Shown piece by piece: positions 33,301-42,425 of a DNA stretch of 55,381 nucleotides (position 1 is its first letter; every line of letters begins with the position of its first letter). The position numbers and the translations under genes are program-made. The stretch comes from Folioceros fuciformis. Taxonomy: Eukaryota; Anthocerotophyta; Anthocerotopsida; Anthocerotales. The notes under the pieces were generated by a model that made no database searches, had not been told where the DNA came from, and was given only the letters and a program-made list of their open reading frames with translations. Location: contig JBNGIO010006379.1 in the NCBI GenBank assembly GCA_049999805.1, positions 610,165 through 665,545 on the forward strand, given 5' to 3'.

Positions 33301-33773
33301 GCAGTCATGCAGGTCTGGTCAACAGGGGCCGAGAGTACTTCGAAGCAATGAGCAGAGACTACGGCATCATCCCCTCAGTGGAGCACTGCACGTGCATGGT
33401 GGATCTCTTGGGTCGTGCGGGACAATTGGACGAGGCGCTGGCGGTAATAAGGAGATTGCCTGTAGCGCCGGATGCCGCAGTTTGGCACACCCTGTTGAGT
33501 GCGTGTAGTAAGTGGAGCAACATGGAGGTGGGACGCCAGGCTTTCGAGGAAGCGGTAAAGCTCGACAAGAAAGATGCGGCGGCATATGTATTGATGTCGA
33601 ACATTTACACCGGTGCCGAGATGTGGGAGCAGGCGAAGGAGATGCAGGCAAGGAGACGAAGAGAAGGAGCATGGAAGCAGCCTGGACAGAGCTGGTGGAC
33701 AGACATGGACGGATTGGTGCACAGTTTTCTCGTTGTAGATGAGAATCGTCCCAGGAGTGAAGCACGGCTATAA
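29795..33773. repeat. Right arm of large inverted duplication (5' flank + PPR gene 2)
   Basis: Counterpart of 24693-28676 in opposite orientation. Shared flank words include ATGAAGCAACCGT, AACAGCCCAGTCTGGC, GGATGGGTCCTGGCC-like and GCAGCTC, in the same order as in the reverse complement of the left arm. The arms are separated by about 1.1 kb holding the DUF962 gene. Confidence 0.75.
30333..33773 (+). CDS. PLS-class PPR protein 2 (E-type, no DYW domain)
   Basis: Single exon, 1146 residues. The N-terminus (MAVWRMTGLLGRPLAQLTAR) matches PPR protein 1 (MAVWRVTGLLGRPLAQLTSR) and may target an organelle. Eight S motifs follow from HILRMYSSHGRLQEA to SLINMYAKLGSMVDA, in about 101-residue PLS blocks. 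The P motifs begin WSTII, WSAMI, WSVMI, WNAMI, WNAMI, WNAMI, WSAMI and WSTLI. The E region ends KQPGQSWWTDMDGLVHSF and the protein stops 16 residues later (RPRSEARL), so E+ and DYW are missing. A hairpin-forming inverted repeat begins 16 bp after the stop. Confidence 0.93.
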   Translation: MAVWRMTGLLGRPLAQLTARKQMWAHKEAAGCSNLAAEPVRATGVLARIGFSIDQQLFREQLASGSALPQDGSQSQGAQNRESQQVLCLNDPYNSVGVHSKLAAGAPALGSSWRVPDDVVSEVTAATVRELCQQGQVSKAVEALGFLVHTGCHFSKALFYTVLKECMTRKDLPLSRRVHALSLKKGVESDMFLCNHILRMYSSHGRLQEALDVFTELAEPDAFVWSTIISAHVKQRQEKQAIQLYDRMRRTDVKPDSHVFIAALQACAMGGDLKSGQRVHAHLLASDVELNLYVSSCLVDMYAKCGSLQDAQRVFDGLPKKDVVTWSAMIAGYSQKGMGLEALHLFRAMQEEGIVAPDSVMFVSVLQACANVGISALEQGRQLHAQIRKRGLQSDVFIANSLVNMYAKCGSIEDAQGVFDTLRQKTVVTWSVMIAGYSQHSMVQEALLLYNAMQDDGAVTPDSVTFVCLLQACARLGGPALEKGKQLHAQIREQGLEVDAFLASSLVNMYAKCGTIGDARGVFDKIPQKNVVTWNAMISGYSQQGMGQEALYLYRDMQDEGIAAPNAGTFVPLLQACASVDTQALEKGRNLHAHIGERGLQDDVFVGNSLVNMYAKCGSLKDAKAVFDGLPQKDVVTWNAMIAGYSQRGMGQEALHLLSAMQDEGTDAPNSVTFVSLLQACASIGAQALDKGKQLHAELREQGFQDDVFVANSLVNMYAKCGSLEDAQSMFEGLSQKNVVTWNAMIAGYSQQGMGQEALTVYNVMKEEGVVAPDSVTFVCLLQACSCLGTSALEMGKQLHAEIRHQGLQADVVVGGSLVNMYAKCGSLEDAEDLFGRLSEKNVVSWSAMIAAYSQQGKGQEALNLYRAMQQEGTVALDCVTCVCLLQACVSVAALHVGRELHSQVQDQGLHTDITVGNSLINMYAKLGSMVDAQQVFDALPERDVFTWSTLIAGYTRQGSGDEVFDLVVRMREDGIQPDGITFLSVLTVCSHAGLVNRGREYFEAMSRDYGIIPSVEHCTCMVDLLGRAGQLDEALAVIRRLPVAPDAAVWHTLLSACSKWSNMEVGRQAFEEAVKLDKKDAAAYVLMSNIYTGAEMWEQAKEMQARRRREGAWKQPGQSWWTDMDGLVHSFLVVDENRPRSEARL

Positions 33774-33779
33774 CGACCA

Positions 33780-33871
33780 TTTGCAGTGGGAAGCCGCCCC
33801 TTGAAGCAGCACGGCTGTAACAGCCTTCAACTGTCACCAGAGCTCCTTCAAGGGGCGGCTTCCATGCAAAT
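33780..33871. repeat. Inverted repeat (hairpin) just after PPR gene 2
   Basis: 33789-33806 (GGAAGCCGCCCCTTGAAG) pairs perfectly with 33846-33863. The pairing continues outward, with small gaps, to ATTTGC near 33780 and GCAAAT near 33870. The 39-base loop contains a second small hairpin around GGCTGTAACAGCC. In the transcript it would be a strong stem in the 3' untranslated region. Confidence 0.8.
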
Positions 33872-33928
33872 CCTGAAGACCTGATTCCAGCAACTTCAAC
33901 TGGTAAATAACCGCGCTCCAGGCGGCCT

Positions 33929-34012
33929 GTCAAGCATGAGTCCGGGCGTTCTATAGTCGCACTCAAGTGACCAGAGAGGATGCCGGAAGGTGGCGGGTTT
34001 GTTCCCGAAGAA
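33929..34012 (-). pseudogene. DUF962/Mpo1-like fragment
   Basis: The minus strand encodes FFGNKPATFRHPLW followed by SLECDYRTPGLML, clearly related to the core of the complete DUF962 protein at 29070 (GNSPATFTHPLW, CDYKMFGLML). Only about 28 codons match. The open frame around it (33896-34132) has no membrane helices and none of the N-terminal His block, so I regard it as a relic of a duplicated gene. Confidence 0.7.
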
Positions 34013-34504
34013 ATTGAAGATGGCGAAGTCTGTAGCCAGGATATGCAATTGCCGATTCTCAGCCTGGAGTGTTGACTCCCAGACCTCGTCGATGCTCTCA
34101 TCTGCACGCTTAAGGTACCGCAACAGAGACATGCCATTCCTACCCCTTCTTTAGATGAGGGTTTCACGCCGGGCTGACTTCCTAGTGGTAGGCCGCTTCA
34201 CCTCTAGACTTCCTAGAAATTGGCTCTCGTGACTTGATAGTGTTCTGACACCTTTTCCTTTTGCTGACTGCTCTGATCCAGATGGTTGGAGCGTTGAGGA
34301 CATTCCATGCAGGTGTCTGCAGGCACACTGTTTGTACCAATAACAAAGGGAATCAGACAGTGCCGCGATCTGCCTTAGAGTACTCTTGTTTTAATGACGT
34401 ACGACCGATGTGCATGCACTCATGCGCATACAAGTGGAGAAACAGGAACCTGGGAAGTAGTACTACCACAGAGACTGGATTTGGTGGAGGTGGATACCGT
34501 ACGG

Positions 34505-36476
34505 CTATTGTGCTGCTCTGTGGTTGACACGCTCTGCCATTTCTTCGTCTTGCTGAATGAAAGTATCCGTAACACGGCCCGCGTCTCTCATGCCTTCAAC
34601 GTTATCGATGTAGAGGTAGAGCAGGAGGATGGAAATGATGATGACTATCAAGGCGTACACGAAGGCTGTCCTGAGGTTCCCAAACACTTGGTACAGCAGT
34701 GCCACAATCAAAGGTCCCAGCCACGAACTTCCTTTGGAGCTGAGTGCAAAGAGCGTAAACATGGCGGCCTCTTGCTGCACCGGAATGAGATCCACATACA
34801 GGGTTCTAGAGTAGGAGCTGAGGGCACCGAAGGAAGTCCCGTACCAAGCTGCGAAGATGAACATCTCCAAGCTGGTCTTAAGTCCCCAGGTGTCCCCACT
34901 GAAGTAGCCCAGAATTGCATACCCCGGCAAAGTGCCCATGAGAAGCAGGCCCAGCATAACCATGGTATTGTTGCTCCATTTCATCCTGTTCTGCACTAAG
35001 GCGTACACCGGGTTGCCCACGAATGCGAAGAAGCCAACCAGCACCACCAGGCCCACGAGCTTGGGTGTGGACATGCAGAGCTCCTGTTGGGCAAACAGGA
35101 CCCCGACTTGGTTCAAGGTGGTGTAGCCGTCGGAATAGACGAAGTAGATGAGAAGGTATCGGAAAGCGTACTTATACTTCCTGGACCCTCGCAGCAGGGT
35201 CCACACCTTCCGCCAGCCGAAGAAGAGTCCAGCGGCCGCAGGAAGGGGAGGGCCAGGCCTGTTCCTGACCCACAAAAAGCTGGGGATGGAGAGCAGAGCC
35301 CACCATACCCCGCCAATCACGCACGTGAGGCGGAGGACGAGATTGTCCCCGATCCCAGGAACAAGAGCCACGGTGAAGGAGAGCAAAATGCAAACAGCTC
35401 CCAGAGGATTTCCCACGTTTATCCCTGCCAGCGATATTCTATTCTCCGCCTGGACCCGAATCTCCACCTGCTTCTCCAAAGGCAGGTGCTTCGATTCCTT
35501 CACCTCCGGCAACGTGTCCGTGAGGGAGGGCAGGTAACTGTTGTAGCAGATGTAGGCTATTCCGTAGCACACATTGGTGAAAATGAGCAGGACCCCGGAC
35601 AGCCACCAAGTGTACGGCGAGAAGAGGCCGAAGCAGGCCACGCAGCCTGCCGCCCCGAAGGCAGTCGCCCACAGCCACACCGCCCGCCGCCAGTTCCCGT
35701 AATCGGTGAAGGGACCGTAGGAGATGAAGACCACGAGCTGGAAGAGGATAGAAACCCCGATGGCGATAGTGGTGAAGGAGACCGGGTTGAGCGGCAGCCC
35801 TCCAACATGGATCCTCAGATGCGGGAGGTCGTGGAGCCTGCACAACCCATTGACTGTTACAGCAGCATTCCCACACCCCTGAGCCCCCAGCACACACAGC
35901 AACAGTCGAGGCGACCCGAACAGGAAGCCTTAGGACCGCGAGACACTGTGACGGTCGTTCGCATTAATATTTCACCCCCGACGCGTACCCGGAAGCGTTG
36001 AAGAGCTGATCACCCTTCCCGGGCACGCACTTGGTGCAGTCGATCTTGATCGTGGAGTCGCAGGCAGGGGGGGTGTGCGACCCCAGCTCCTCCCAGGCCC
36101 TGCTGGTAACCAGAGTGAGCACCAGCAGGGGCAGGAACACAGGCAGCACTGACCCACTGTAGCCCGAGCTGGAGGCCTCGTAGAGATACCACCCCCACAG
36201 CTCCTTCTTGCTGGTCACAAGCGCACGTTGACACACCTCATCAGCAGGGCCTGCACCAGCGCGCGCTCGGGCACTCCCATCGCTTGCACGGGGCAACATG
36301 GGCTCCTCATCCCGAGCCGGAGGGGACCCGGATTCCGATCCCGCCGACGCTGCCCACCCGGGACTCCGCCCATCGTCCTGCTCCCCTTTCCCGTCCGCGG
36401 AGCTCCGAGCTCCAATTCGGCCCGATCCGGGCGCGAGACCTGGTCCGCCCTCCGACTCCATCGCCATCGGAAGCAT
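34505..36476 (-). CDS. ATG22-like MFS transporter
   Basis: Two exons, 36476-35976 and 35878-34505, joined by a 97-bp GT-AG intron in phase 0; 624 residues. Atg22-type proteins are vacuolar MFS permeases that, in yeast, export amino acids released by autophagy; the plant members are less studied. After a disordered acidic/Gly/Ser N-terminus the family mark KELWGWYLYEASSSGYSG opens the first helix. Further marks are SFTTIAIGVSILFQ, FGLFSPYTWWLSG, CYNSYLPSL, INVGNPLGAV, YLLIYFVYSDGYTTLNQVG, AWYGTSFGALSSYSRTLY and SKGSSWLGPLIVAL. About 12 membrane helices are expected. C-terminal tail: TFIQQDEEMAERV. The acceptor at 35879 was chosen over one at 35838 because only it keeps the frame. Divergent from the gene at 37149. 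Confidence 0.92.
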
Positions 36477-37148
36477 TCCGGAGTCGGGACTAACCGCAAC
36501 CCACCCGCACCGGTGGCCACATTCTGCGACTCCGATGTTGTGACTTTAGATTTAGTCTCCTTGAACATGTCTTCTTGCATTTAAGAAAGAGAATTATCCC
36601 CTCCCATTATAGTACAATCATGTATGTGTTTTGTCCTCACTCCTACCCTAGCCTACCCTACGCTATAAATAGACATGGCATCCCAATTTTGTAGTAAGCG
36701 TATGTGCATACGTACGCTGTACATACATACATTCTTGGATCGTTTTGCGATGTGCGAAGATGAGACGACGCAGGGTGCAAGTTCCCGAACCTTGAACCTT
36801 GGGAAGTGCGTCCGATAACGACTCAAAATACAGTGCACGGTTACCGTCAGCTTCGCGGCGGAGAAGCTCGTGTCTCGATTCGCCCTTCCTTCGGGCGTGC
36901 GATTCGGGCTTCTTCCTCGGAGATTCGAGTGCCGGTAGCATTGGCCTTGGGAAAGCCTGGGACATAGCTCAGAGCTTTGCCGGAGCCACAGACGAGTTTT
37001 AGTTAGATTCCGGGGGACGCACGTTTGCAGTGGGAGGTTTGGGGTTTGGGGTTTTGGGGTTTCTCCCGGCTGGGGCCATGCGGGACAGGCTTCCCCTTCT
37101 AGGTGCGAACGGCTTGGATGGTTGGTGCTAGGCTGAGATTGCGCAGGC
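36477..37148. promoter_or_regulatory. Divergent promoter region with TATA-like and G-rich elements
   Basis: 671 bp between divergent ATGs. CTATAAATAG at 36663-36672 is TATA-like on the plus strand. At 37032-37059 three GGGG runs and one GGG run lie close together on the plus strand, about 90 bp before the ATG at 37149. Confidence 0.5.
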
Positions 37149-38851
37149 ATGGCGCTTTCGAACACGCCTCAAGCGGCCGCGGGGCCTGCTGCTGCCGGTG
37201 CGTCTTGCTCGGCTAGGGAATCCCGCTGCCGTTCGTTTCTGGCTGTGCGCCAACGTTGGGAGGGAGTGTCGGGGTGTGGGCCGCGGCCCCAGGCTGAGCT
37301 CCAGGGACGCGGCCCGGCGCAACCTGCCGCGGCCTGGCCGCGGCGTGCGGCGGCGGGATTCGGCGCAGATCTTGCTCCCCTTCTTTGCTCGTCCGTCTTC
37401 CTGGGGGCCGGATGCGGCCGGCTCGGAAGATTCCGGTTTGCCGTGGAGGCCAAGAAGTCGAAGGATGGTGTGTCTGCGCCGGCGAGCAAGGTGCAGGAGG
37501 ATGCCGCTGCCCTTGAGCAGGTGGACCCGGACTTAGGGGTTTCGTGGATACAAGAAAAGGGGGAGGATATTGCGTTCTATGCCACCACTGCAGTGCAGGC
37601 CATTCCCGGGCCGAGAGTAGGTCAGAGCGGGTTGCCTTGGCTGGTGGCGGTGCCGCTGGCGTATGCTGCTATCACGTTTGTGCTGGCCGCGATCAAGACC
37701 GTCGCCAAGCTCTCTTCTCCGAAGGAGAAACGGCGGCGCCAGGTGGGTGTGGTTGGATGTCTCGCCTTGTATGAGTGCTGACAACCAGGGCCTTCACATT
37801 TTTTTTGCGACGCACTAAGGCTGGTCATTCAGTTCAGGGCAACGAATTCGAAGCACTGTCATTGGTGTGTGCCAGATTGGGAAAAATGCGTTTTTGAACG
37901 AAAAACTCAGTGAGTTCTTACCGACGAGGCGGCTCGAGTTAACGTCCGAAACCCTGACTTCGTTGGCGAAGAAGGTGATGTTTTGCTTCTTGCTGCTTAG
38001 AGCCGTCGGAACATGGTCAGGGGTCGGATGTACGCTGCTTGCTCCATGTCTGAGCTGTATATCAATCGATTTTTGCAGTGTGACTTTAGCAGCAGCGAAG
38101 TTTTGCGCAAATATATCCGGTATGCTCTGAATGAACGACCCTTCAATACAGATGCAGTGGCAGATCTCATTCACTTGAGAGCAGTTGCATCAATTGCTTA
38201 TGAGGAGGTTCCAGAGATTCTCAATGAGGTTTCACGGAGAATTGTGAAAGCAAAAGGTGACTTACTGTCGCTGTTTCTATGCTATATTTTTGGTGAACAA
38301 CTGTAACGCCATGGGATACCGTCAGTGCTTACCAACCTACTTATGTTGTTTGTCCATAGGACCTGTCATTATGGATACCAGAGGGTTTACTGCCAAGGGT
38401 TTGGAGAGGAAGATTGCAGTACAGGCTCTCTTCAAGAAGCTTTTGTACCTGTCAGAGGTATTTTTACGAGGCTGGAGACCCCATGTTATACTTCAAGTGG
38501 CTAGCTTACCCGATTTTTCTTGACCTTCTGCTTCCACTTTGCCTTATTTCCAGCTTGAAGATTTCTGTCCCGCAGCGGTTCGTGGTGGTCTTCAAATAAA
38601 GGAGATATTTGGTGTCACTGAGTACTGTCTTCTTCCCTTTGCACAAGTCTAGTATTTGGGTGAGTCAAAGGCGTTCATGGAATGTCGATCACCTGCTGCC
38701 TCACATCAGTGCTTGGAAATCTTGCAGTGAGGATGCCGATTCCATACGATTTGACACGTTATCAGAGCTTTCTGATGTGGATTCTCTCGAGAAGATGGTC
38801 AGTGCTGGAACTGGCACGGACAACGAAATCGTAGCAAACGAAGATACGTGA
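37149..38851 (+). CDS. Plastid-type helical (armadillo-like?) membrane protein, structure partly uncertain
   Basis: Exons I can place: 37149-37742, 38001-38256, 38360-38457, 38554-38621, 38728-38851; phases fit. A second exon must lie in 37743-38000. The simplest open reading uses 37838-37864 and gives 388 residues. Residues 1-90 are Ala/Arg/Ser/Cys-rich like a plastid transit peptide. A charged stretch is followed by a membrane helix (GLPWLVAVPLAYAAITFVLA). The C-terminal half is helical (MYAACSMSELYINRFLQCDF, AVADLIHLRAVASIAYEEV, LERKIAVQALFKKLLYLSEL, EDADSIRFDTLSEL, DSLEKMV), consistent with a plant-specific armadillo-like protein, but I cannot name it. A protein-like stretch in another frame (LNEKLSEFLPTRRLELTSE, within 37876-37974) lies where the intron would be. 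It may be the true exon or sign of a frameshift. Confidence 0.65.
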
Positions 38852-39314
38852 CCGGTTACGCCTTTGACGACGGCTTTGACGACGGCTACGACGTGTCCTC
38901 CTTCTGCCTCTCTTCGACTGTAGGTCTTGATTGCCAAGGGACAGCTAAGTTGAGCACGGCAATTTCCTGCAGATACAGTGTTGTTGTAAAGGACAATTTT
39001 GTCAAAGAGTTCTGTGTATTCTGGTTTGCATGTAAATGTTGTCTAGCTCTTGTGGGGTTGGTGCTAACTTTGCCGCACATGAGGAGACATGGCTAGCTAG
39101 TTAAGTATGACCAGCTTTCACGGTTGTGTGGACTCCGGACTGCAACTCCAAGCTGCGGCCACTTCTCGAGAAAGCTGTGGTTGTCCTGTTGGGTATAGCA
39201 GTGTCTGTCACAAATTCGCAACAAAGAACATGGTTATGTAAGGCTTTTTCACCGCTTCCTCAGTGGAAGTCGATAAGCTCTGTGCCATACGAGTGTGCGT
39301 CTCCACCCTGGAAG
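38852..39314. other. Intergenic between convergent genes
   Basis: 3' flanks of the plus-strand helical-protein gene and the minus-strand F-box gene. A short direct repeat GACGACGGCT(T/A) occurs just after the stop (38866-38888). Nothing else is supported. Confidence 0.4.
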
Positions 39315-40454
39315 TTAGGCAAAGGTGTCCAATCTTGGCTCAAACGAAATGCCCCTGAGCTGCCAGTTATCGTTGTCCGGTAGATGAGGGCTGTTCGGTA
39401 TCCACGCCCAGGATCTGTCGGTAAAGTTATAGAGTAAAGACGGTGCAACCTCGGAGACGACGAAGAGCAGCATATGGCCGCTGCCAAAGCAGAAGAAGTG
39501 CCTGGAGGGGAGAAGGAGAGTTATGAATTCGGTGCCCAGCCTTTCGGGCATCTTCTCCACCATAGCCCATGCCCTTTTAACAACATCCAGCTCCCACACT
39601 CTGATGGTAAACGAGTCGCCTGGTTCCTCGAACATACCGACCATGATGAGGCTCCCACGACATTCTGCAAGAGAGGGCGACACAATTTCTGGGGGCATTT
39701 GTACGGGGACTCTGCTCCAGCGCCCATCCTGGAGACTGTACGACACCAGACCCCAGGGTGAGAAAGTGAGGCAGTAGAACACTCCGTGAGCCCATAGAGT
39801 GTAGCCTGCACACAGCCTCCATGCATCTGACATGCTTGGCCACGGTGTACCTCCCACTGTCCACGAATTGGTGGTAGAGTCATAGAGTTCGGTTGCTAGC
39901 CTTCCGTTCTCTGCGTCATCGAAGAACCCAGCCACCACAATTTTGTACGCTCGTTTCCCCCTATCGTACGCCAGGCCTACCGTGTATATCGTTTTGATGA
40001 AGCGCATGGAAGGCAAACACCTCCATGTCCTCCTAAATGGGTTGTACGTGAACAGATTTGGCCAAGCAAAAAACTCGCTGCCATAGCACAGCAGTCCTTG
40101 ATTGGACGCGAGCACGCATTTTTCTGGAGAGATTAGGGGAATGGAGACATCATGCCACATGCGCGTGGTAGGATTGAAAGCCGACGACACGTTGCCGGAA
40201 GTGTACGTGATGAACCACGGCTTCTGACGAGAGCTAGCAGAATGAAGATGTGCAAAGTCTTCCGACATCACCAATTCATTCCATTTGTGGCATATCGTCC
40301 GCATCCTGAACAGAGAGTGCATTGGCAAATACGCAAGGATCCTTTCCATTATATGGTCAGGAAGGGCCCCCCACAGACGTTCTTCCATGGGGTGATCCTG
40401 GCCGATTGCACTAGAGGACGGATTCACCTCCTCGGTGACTTGTAAAAGTTCCAT
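39315..40454 (-). CDS. F-box protein, HWS/UFO (At3g61590) type
   Basis: Single coding exon, 379 residues, ATG at 40454. The F-box is at about residues 25-70 (ERLWGALPDHIMERILAYLP, then FRMRTICHKWNELVMSEDF). The following region has kelch-like/F-box-associated blades: FITYTSGNVSSAFNPTTRMW, LCYGSEFFAWPNLFTYNPF, TWRCLPSM, GRLATELYDSTTNSWTV, WELDVVKRAWAMVEKMP. Proteins of this group recruit targets to SCF ubiquitin ligases; Arabidopsis HAWAIIAN SKIRT regulates organ growth and microRNA activity, and UFO acts with LEAFY. Which one this matches best needs a tree. A GTAGGTAG donor-like site at about 40475-40482 in the leader suggests a 5' UTR intron. Confidence 0.88.
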   Translation of the reverse strand: MELLQVTEEVNPSSSAIGQDHPMEERLWGALPDHIMERILAYLPMHSLFRMRTICHKWNELVMSEDFAHLHSASSRQKPWFITYTSGNVSSAFNPTTRMWHDVSIPLISPEKCVLASNQGLLCYGSEFFAWPNLFTYNPFRRTWRCLPSMRFIKTIYTVGLAYDRGKRAYKIVVAGFFDDAENGRLATELYDSTTNSWTVGGTPWPSMSDAWRLCAGYTLWAHGVFYCLTFSPWGLVSYSLQDGRWSRVPVQMPPEIVSPSLAECRGSLIMVGMFEEPGDSFTIRVWELDVVKRAWAMVEKMPERLGTEFITLLLPSRHFFCFGSGHMLLFVVSEVAPSLLYNFTDRSWAWIPNSPHLPDNDNWQLRGISFEPRLDTFA

Positions 40455-41086
40455 TCTGAATCATTTGGGCCTCTACCTACCTCCTGGATCGAATCGGGCA
40501 GGGCAGAAAGTGTAGAGTACCAGCAATCGCCAATTCTGCGTTGCATCTTGGGTTCTTGGTTGGTGGCAAAAGACTTGCCAGGGTGACCAGCAATCACTGT
40601 CCCCAACAGACTCGACAGGTTAGAAAGGGACGTGCAAAGGTGAGCCCTCAGCAGCAAAAGCTTTATCGCCTGCTATTTCATTGCTTCCTCTTCACAGCAT
40701 TCAATCCTACTTGTGGCCCAGGCGGAGTCGCCAGCGTAGCTGCAGGCCGCAGACTACGATGCGGAACTGAAAAGCCGCTTTCTGGCGAAGGAACAGCCGA
40801 TGGCATATCCTCCCAACTGGAGGAGGAGAAACCCACAGCAGAAACAGAGGAATCCAACAGCCATCCTCGTCGATCAACAGAAACAGATTTCTATAAATTC
40901 AGTTATATTCTTGGAAAGCCTTCCACCCGAAGGAGCACCCCTATAAGAGTCCCTGGGGCAGCAGATGCCTCTTGGTGGTGTGGAACATTTCTTACGTCCG
41001 GAAAGGAAGGGAGACATCGTCAAGCTTAAACCCTAGTGGATGGGTCAGTGGATTGCCGGAACTGTGTTTTTGGTGTGGGTTCAGGC
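40455..41086. promoter_or_regulatory. Divergent region, F-box gene and DPB3-like gene promoters
   Basis: A TATAAAT box at 40892-40898 (plus) and a telo-box AAACCCTAG at 41028-41036 precede the DPB3-like ATG. A 163-codon open frame (40541-41029, plus) has no internal ATG and no family signature, so I treat it as non-coding. Confidence 0.5.
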
Positions 41087-41090
41087 ATGA
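41040..41090 (+). promoter_or_regulatory. uORF overlapping the DPB3-like start codon
   Basis: A 16-residue uORF (MGQWIAGTVFLVWVQA) starts at 41040, right after a telo-box, and its TGA (41088-41090) overlaps the main ATG (41087-41089) as ATGA. If transcription starts near the TATA box at 40892, both ATGs are in the mRNA, and reinitiation or leaky scanning would be needed for the main protein. Confidence 0.5.
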
Positions 41091-41821
41091 GGAGCCAGGC
41101 GGAGGAGCCATCTCTGGAATCCGAGGCTGAACCCGAGTTCCCTTTGAGATCTACGGGAGGAAGGGCAGGCAAGTCCAAGTCTCGCACCAGCAACGGTACT
41201 TCTGTGGAGGACTGTCCCAGCCCGATTTCATCATGGCGCAACACTCCCAAGTCTGCCAAGTCGCCTGCTGCGCTCACTCTCTCCTTTCCAATCTCCAGAG
41301 TTCGCCGGCTCATCAAGAGTGAGGAGGACATCCAATGGGTCGGTGTTGAGGCTGGCTACCTCATCGCTAAGGCTGCGGTGGGTTGGAGTTTGCCTGCTGA
41401 TTGCGCTGGGAAGTTAGCCCCGCCTAGCAGCCGTTTCACTCCTTGCCTGTCATGAATTCTTGGCTTGCAGGATCTATTTCTGGAGAAGTTTGTAGAGGAT
41501 GCGTTTGAGAAGATGATTAAGGACAATCGGCTTTCACTGCAATACAAGGATCTAGGTTAAACTGCTTGTCTGCCGCTGCCCTGCCTTTTTGTGCCCTCGT
41601 ATGGTGTCTGAAGAATTTGTTTTCTTTGCAGTAGCTGTTGTCAACAGCCAGGAGAAGTACGAATTCATCGCAGGTTTTTGTCATTATTCTGTTGTTTTTC
41701 TCTTAGTTAGACAGCAGGTATCCATGCAAGCCTGATCGTGGTCTCGTTTGTGCCAACAGATTTTGTACCAGAGAAAGTTAGTGGGGCAACTGTTCTAGCT
41801 GGAAACCCCCCTTCAGATTGA
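41087..41821 (+). CDS. DPB3: Histone-fold protein, DPB3/NF-YC10 (CHRAC15-like)
   Basis: Four exons, 41087-41377, 41471-41555, 41632-41673, 41760-41821; 159 residues; introns 93, 76 and 86 bp. The N-terminus (about 1-63) is Ser/Glu/Pro-rich. The histone fold covers about 64-130: LSFPISRVRRLIKSEEDI, VGVEAGYLIAKA/DLFLEKFVEDAF, LSLQYKDL, followed by VVNSQEKYEFIADFVPEKV. This YKDL..VV...Q+YEFL.D.VPEK pattern is that of DPB3/NF-YC10, the small histone-fold subunit of DNA polymerase epsilon that in plants also pairs with NF-YB and DREB2A. The partner DPB4-like subunit is not in this window. A uORF overlaps the start codon. Confidence 0.9.
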
Positions 41822-42425
41822 AGTTCTCGGGTCTCTGTGTGTAAGGCATCCCCACTATCTCGCAATTACTCTCTTCTGTCCAAGGACTTCGCTGTCATTG
41901 AAGAGAAGTCTTCATCTGGCACAATCTTAGGGATTGGTTGCATCCAGTTTTTGGAAGCACAACCGCTTTTCTACTGCCACACCTTGCCAGTAGGTCTGCA
42001 ACTAATCCAGATACGTTGAATCTGGAGAACCAACAGAATTTGTGAATGCATAGCTATGGTTCCTTCAGTAAAGGCAATGAAGTGGATGAACCAATATGCA
42101 CAGGCTCCTAAGTTTGTAGCTTCCTGTTCTCCACTGGTGTCATGCCTTTCGTTACTGGATACAACCCAGCATCTTGTAGTTGATTTATTTGTAGGGGAGA
42201 GGAGTCATTAACTTTCGTACTCTGAAGTTTCACCTTGTCTGAGTGGAAGGAAAACTACTTCGATCACTTGTGCATCTGTAGTAACCATCGTTGCATTGTT
42301 ATGACCTCAAGGAATGAAACCTGGCAAGCAGCGAAGCGGCAGGTCCAGGCGTCTCTGCAGCGATCGCCTGGCTCTCAATCTTAGGAAGTCCGAGGACGAC
42401 GTGTAGCGACACGATTTCTAAAAGC
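41822..42425. other. Intergenic, DPB3-like 3' flank and PPR gene 3 promoter
   Basis: No gene or clear motif seen. The region right of about 42250 should hold the PPR gene 3 leader. Confidence 0.35.

Larger units (their letters stand above)
33774..34504. other. Intergenic, PPR gene 2 and ATG22-like gene 3' flanks
   Basis: Contains the hairpin at 33780-33871 and the DUF962 fragment at 33929-34012. The rest shows no gene. Both flanking genes end here (convergent). Confidence 0.4.

Noticed and set aside
33367-34167. 266-codon minus-strand frame
   Set aside because: Mostly antisense of the PPR gene 2 end and the hairpin; only the separate DUF962-like fragment in another frame has homology.
40541-41029. 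163-codon plus-strand frame before the DPB3-like gene
   Set aside because: It contains no ATG at all, overlaps a TATA box and a telo-box, and has no recognisable domain.
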